A DNA stretch of 42,942 nt from an uncultured Bacteroides sp. (GTDB lineage: Bacteria > Bacteroidota > Bacteroidia > Bacteroidales > Bacteroidaceae): the NCBI GenBank assembly GCA_944321465.1, contig CALULL010000022.1:1-42942 (forward strand), written 5' to 3'. The first letter of the stretch is position 1; every line of letters starts with the position of its first letter. The position numbers and the translations under genes were made by a program. The notes beneath the pieces were generated by a model. The model searched no databases and was not told where the DNA came from. It saw only the letters and a list, made by a program, of their open reading frames with translations. Positions 41,663 to 42,942 of this stretch are shown here, one piece after another.

Positions 41663-42451
41663 ATGGAAAATACCCGACACGACACCCTCCGCATGAAGCT
41701 CTCGGCCATCTTTGCCTTGATGCTGCTGCTCGTCCCCTACCTCGTCAAGCTGCTCGAAGCCGGCATGGGCTGGGACCTGTCTTTTCTGGGGGTCTATCCG
41801 CGCCAGGCCAGGGGCATTGCGGGCATCTTTACACACCCCCTGATACATGCCGACGCGGGCCACTTGCTGGCCAATACGCCGCCGTTGTTTTTCCTTTCTT
41901 GGTGCCTCTTCTATTTCTATCGTCAGATAGCCGCCTCCATCCTGGCCTGCATTTGGGTGGGCTGCGGGCTGATAACCTTTCTTATTGGCCATCCCGGGTG
42001 GCACGTGGGGGCCAGCGGAGTGGTCTATGGGCTGGCCTTCTTCCTTTTCTTCAGCGGGGTGTTGCGCAGGTACGTGCCGCTGATGGCCATCTCGCTGCTG
42101 GTTACCTTTCTTTATGGTAGCCTGGTGTGGAACATGTTTCCCCAGTTTGCTCCCACGGGCACTTCTTGGGAGGGACACCTCGCCGGGGCCACGGCAGGCA
42201 TCTTCTGTGCCTTTGCCTTCAGGAAGAAAGGTCCGCAGCGTCCCGACCCCTTCGCCGGCCAGTCCGAGGCCGACGGAGGCCTGTCCGCCGCCGACAGTCC
42301 TCGTGCTGTCCCCATTCCCTCGCTCTTGTCCTCGTCCCGGGGAGGTGTTCCACGTGTCCGCCGACCCTCTCCAGGCCGTTCCTCCCTGGCGCGTGTGGCT
42401 TGCTTGTTCGACCCGCCTCGCCGCCCCCGCAGTCGTCGCCACCGTTGCTGA
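41663..42451 (+). CDS. Rhomboid-family intramembrane serine protease
   Basis: 262 residues from ATG 41663 (MENTRHDTLRMKLSAIFALM). Six hydrophobic helices; the catalytic dyad is S118 in HVGASGVVYG and H172 in WEGHLAGA, with the conserved H67/N71 in HADAGHLLANT. Rhomboids cleave transmembrane substrates in the membrane. The core ends about residue 197 (FRKKGPQRPDPF, typical of Bacteroidetes rhomboids). The final 65 residues are Pro/Ser/Arg-rich and basic, unlike the short acidic end I would expect, and may be the result of a frameshift or decay. It is divergent from the glucan operon. Confidence 0.9.
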   Translation: MENTRHDTLRMKLSAIFALMLLLVPYLVKLLEAGMGWDLSFLGVYPRQARGIAGIFTHPLIHADAGHLLANTPPLFFLSWCLFYFYRQIAASILACIWVGCGLITFLIGHPGWHVGASGVVYGLAFFLFFSGVLRRYVPLMAISLLVTFLYGSLVWNMFPQFAPTGTSWEGHLAGATAGIFCAFAFRKKGPQRPDPFAGQSEADGGLSAADSPRAVPIPSLLSSSRGGVPRVRRPSPGRSSLARVACLFDPPRRPRSRRHRC

Positions 42452-42516
42452 CCATTCGCCTCCGGCCAACCCTTTCGGCTACCGCATCCTCCGTTCTGTC
42501 TGTCGCACTTTTTTGT

Positions 42517-42645
42517 AAGCCCAAATCGGTCATTAGAGTCCCAAGCGGTTTCATTCTGCTGCCGTGCAGCGGGACGAAAGGGCTTGGAAAGCCAAAGAAA
42601 GATAACTCTATACCCGTCGGGCGGTCCAATGACCGATTTGGGTTT
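42517..42645. repeat. AAACCCAAATCGG element, copy C (129 bp)
   Basis: Reverse orientation relative to copy A. Reading the minus strand: AAACCCAAATCGGTCATTGG, ACCGCC, the shared block GGCTTTCCAAGCCCTTTCGTC, a GCTGC/GCAGC hairpin and CTCTAATGACCGATTTGGGC. The two ends are inverted repeats. Confidence 0.82.
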
Positions 42646-42873
42646 ATTCGCCTCATGCCTCCGCCTTCCTCGGAGGTGCGCAGCTTCTTCACCCGGATTT
42701 GCTTTGGGCCGATGCCACGGAAGCGCGACAGGCGCAGCCCCTCCCTCGGAGGAAGGCCAACCGGAGGGAAGATTTCTGCAAAGCCCCATCCTGCGTCCGT
42801 CGACCTTCGTGACGCGTCGTTATTACCTTCGAAATGGTCCGAAAAACATATCTGTATGACAGCGCAATACAAC

Positions 42874-42942
42874 TGCAAGCATGGTTGCAGTGCTACTGCA
42901 CGAATGCTGCTCGGCTCTTGCAGTTCTGCTGCACGGCCTTTG
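42874..42942. repeat. TGCA hairpin array, 11-bp phasing, running off the window
   Basis: TGCA or TGCT starts fall at 42886, 42897, 42908, 42919 and 42930, exactly 11 bp apart, with TG again at 42941. Palindromes include TGCAAGCATGGTTGCA and TGCAGTTCTGCTGCA. CTGCACGGCCTTTG at the end also occurs at 32150-32163. The stretch 42652-42873 shows nothing nameable. Confidence 0.82.

Overview
The window looks like a chromosomal segment of a rather G+C-rich member of the Bacteroidales (Bacteroides/Prevotella-like). The evidence is: repeated use of the Bacteroidetes -7 promoter box TAnnTTTG (with TTTG about 20 bp upstream where visible); lineage-specific families (PorX-type response regulator, SprE/PorW-like TPR lipoprotein, DUF6242 and DUF6089 proteins); the gene order DUF6089(PorG-like)-uppS-bamA-ompH-ompH-murI, which I recall from Porphyromonas; and a Bacteroides-type IS66 remnant. 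No species can be named from the sequence alone. Most of the window is core housekeeping DNA. No CRISPR array, prophage or intact transposon was seen.

Layout. 1-590: decayed IS66 element. 589-9527 (minus): tamB, tRNA-Pro, aroB, an M20 dipeptidase, aroC. 9867-14189 (plus): small membrane protein, metal-ABC permease, large SprE/PorW-like TPR lipoprotein. 14190-14749: gene-free, with a 23-bp tandem repeat. 14750-18089: AlkZ-related protein divergent from porX-tsaE-Imm17-like. 18188-21500 (minus): tRNA-Leu and tRNA-Gly, Rieske-like lipoprotein, SRPBCC protein, pyrE, recX-prmC. 21560-31373 (plus): ribD, then an envelope-biogenesis cluster (DUF6242, DUF6089, uppS, bamA, two Skp/OmpH chaperones, murI, metallophosphoesterase). 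31374-32784: gene-free island built from at least four repeat types. 32785-36484: outer-membrane barrel, flavodoxin-esterase fusion lipoprotein, secreted DUF362 protein. 36861-41485 (minus): a three-gene alpha-glucan operon (GH133 debranching enzyme, GT4 glycosyltransferase, GH57 amylase), visibly more A+T-rich than the rest. 41663-42451: rhomboid protease, followed by repeats to the window end.

The most unusual signal is in the intergenic DNA. Four gaps carry short arrays of a degenerate unit repeated at exactly 22 bp (5350-5437, 8319-8450, 15600-15687, 22626-22735). Two further places carry a TGCA-type array with 11/22-bp phasing (32118-32266 and the window end). In many units of both types the two arms of a small hairpin change together (TGCCC/GGGCA, TGCGCC/GGCGCA, TGCAG/CTGCA, TGCAA/TTGCA), so complementarity is kept while sequence is not. 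A second, independent family (ends AAACCCAAATCGG) occurs three times, and a 173-bp MITE with 19-bp perfect inverted repeats and a TAA target duplication sits beside one of the arrays. Both TGCA arrays lie a few hundred bp downstream of a copy of the AAACCCAAATCGG element.
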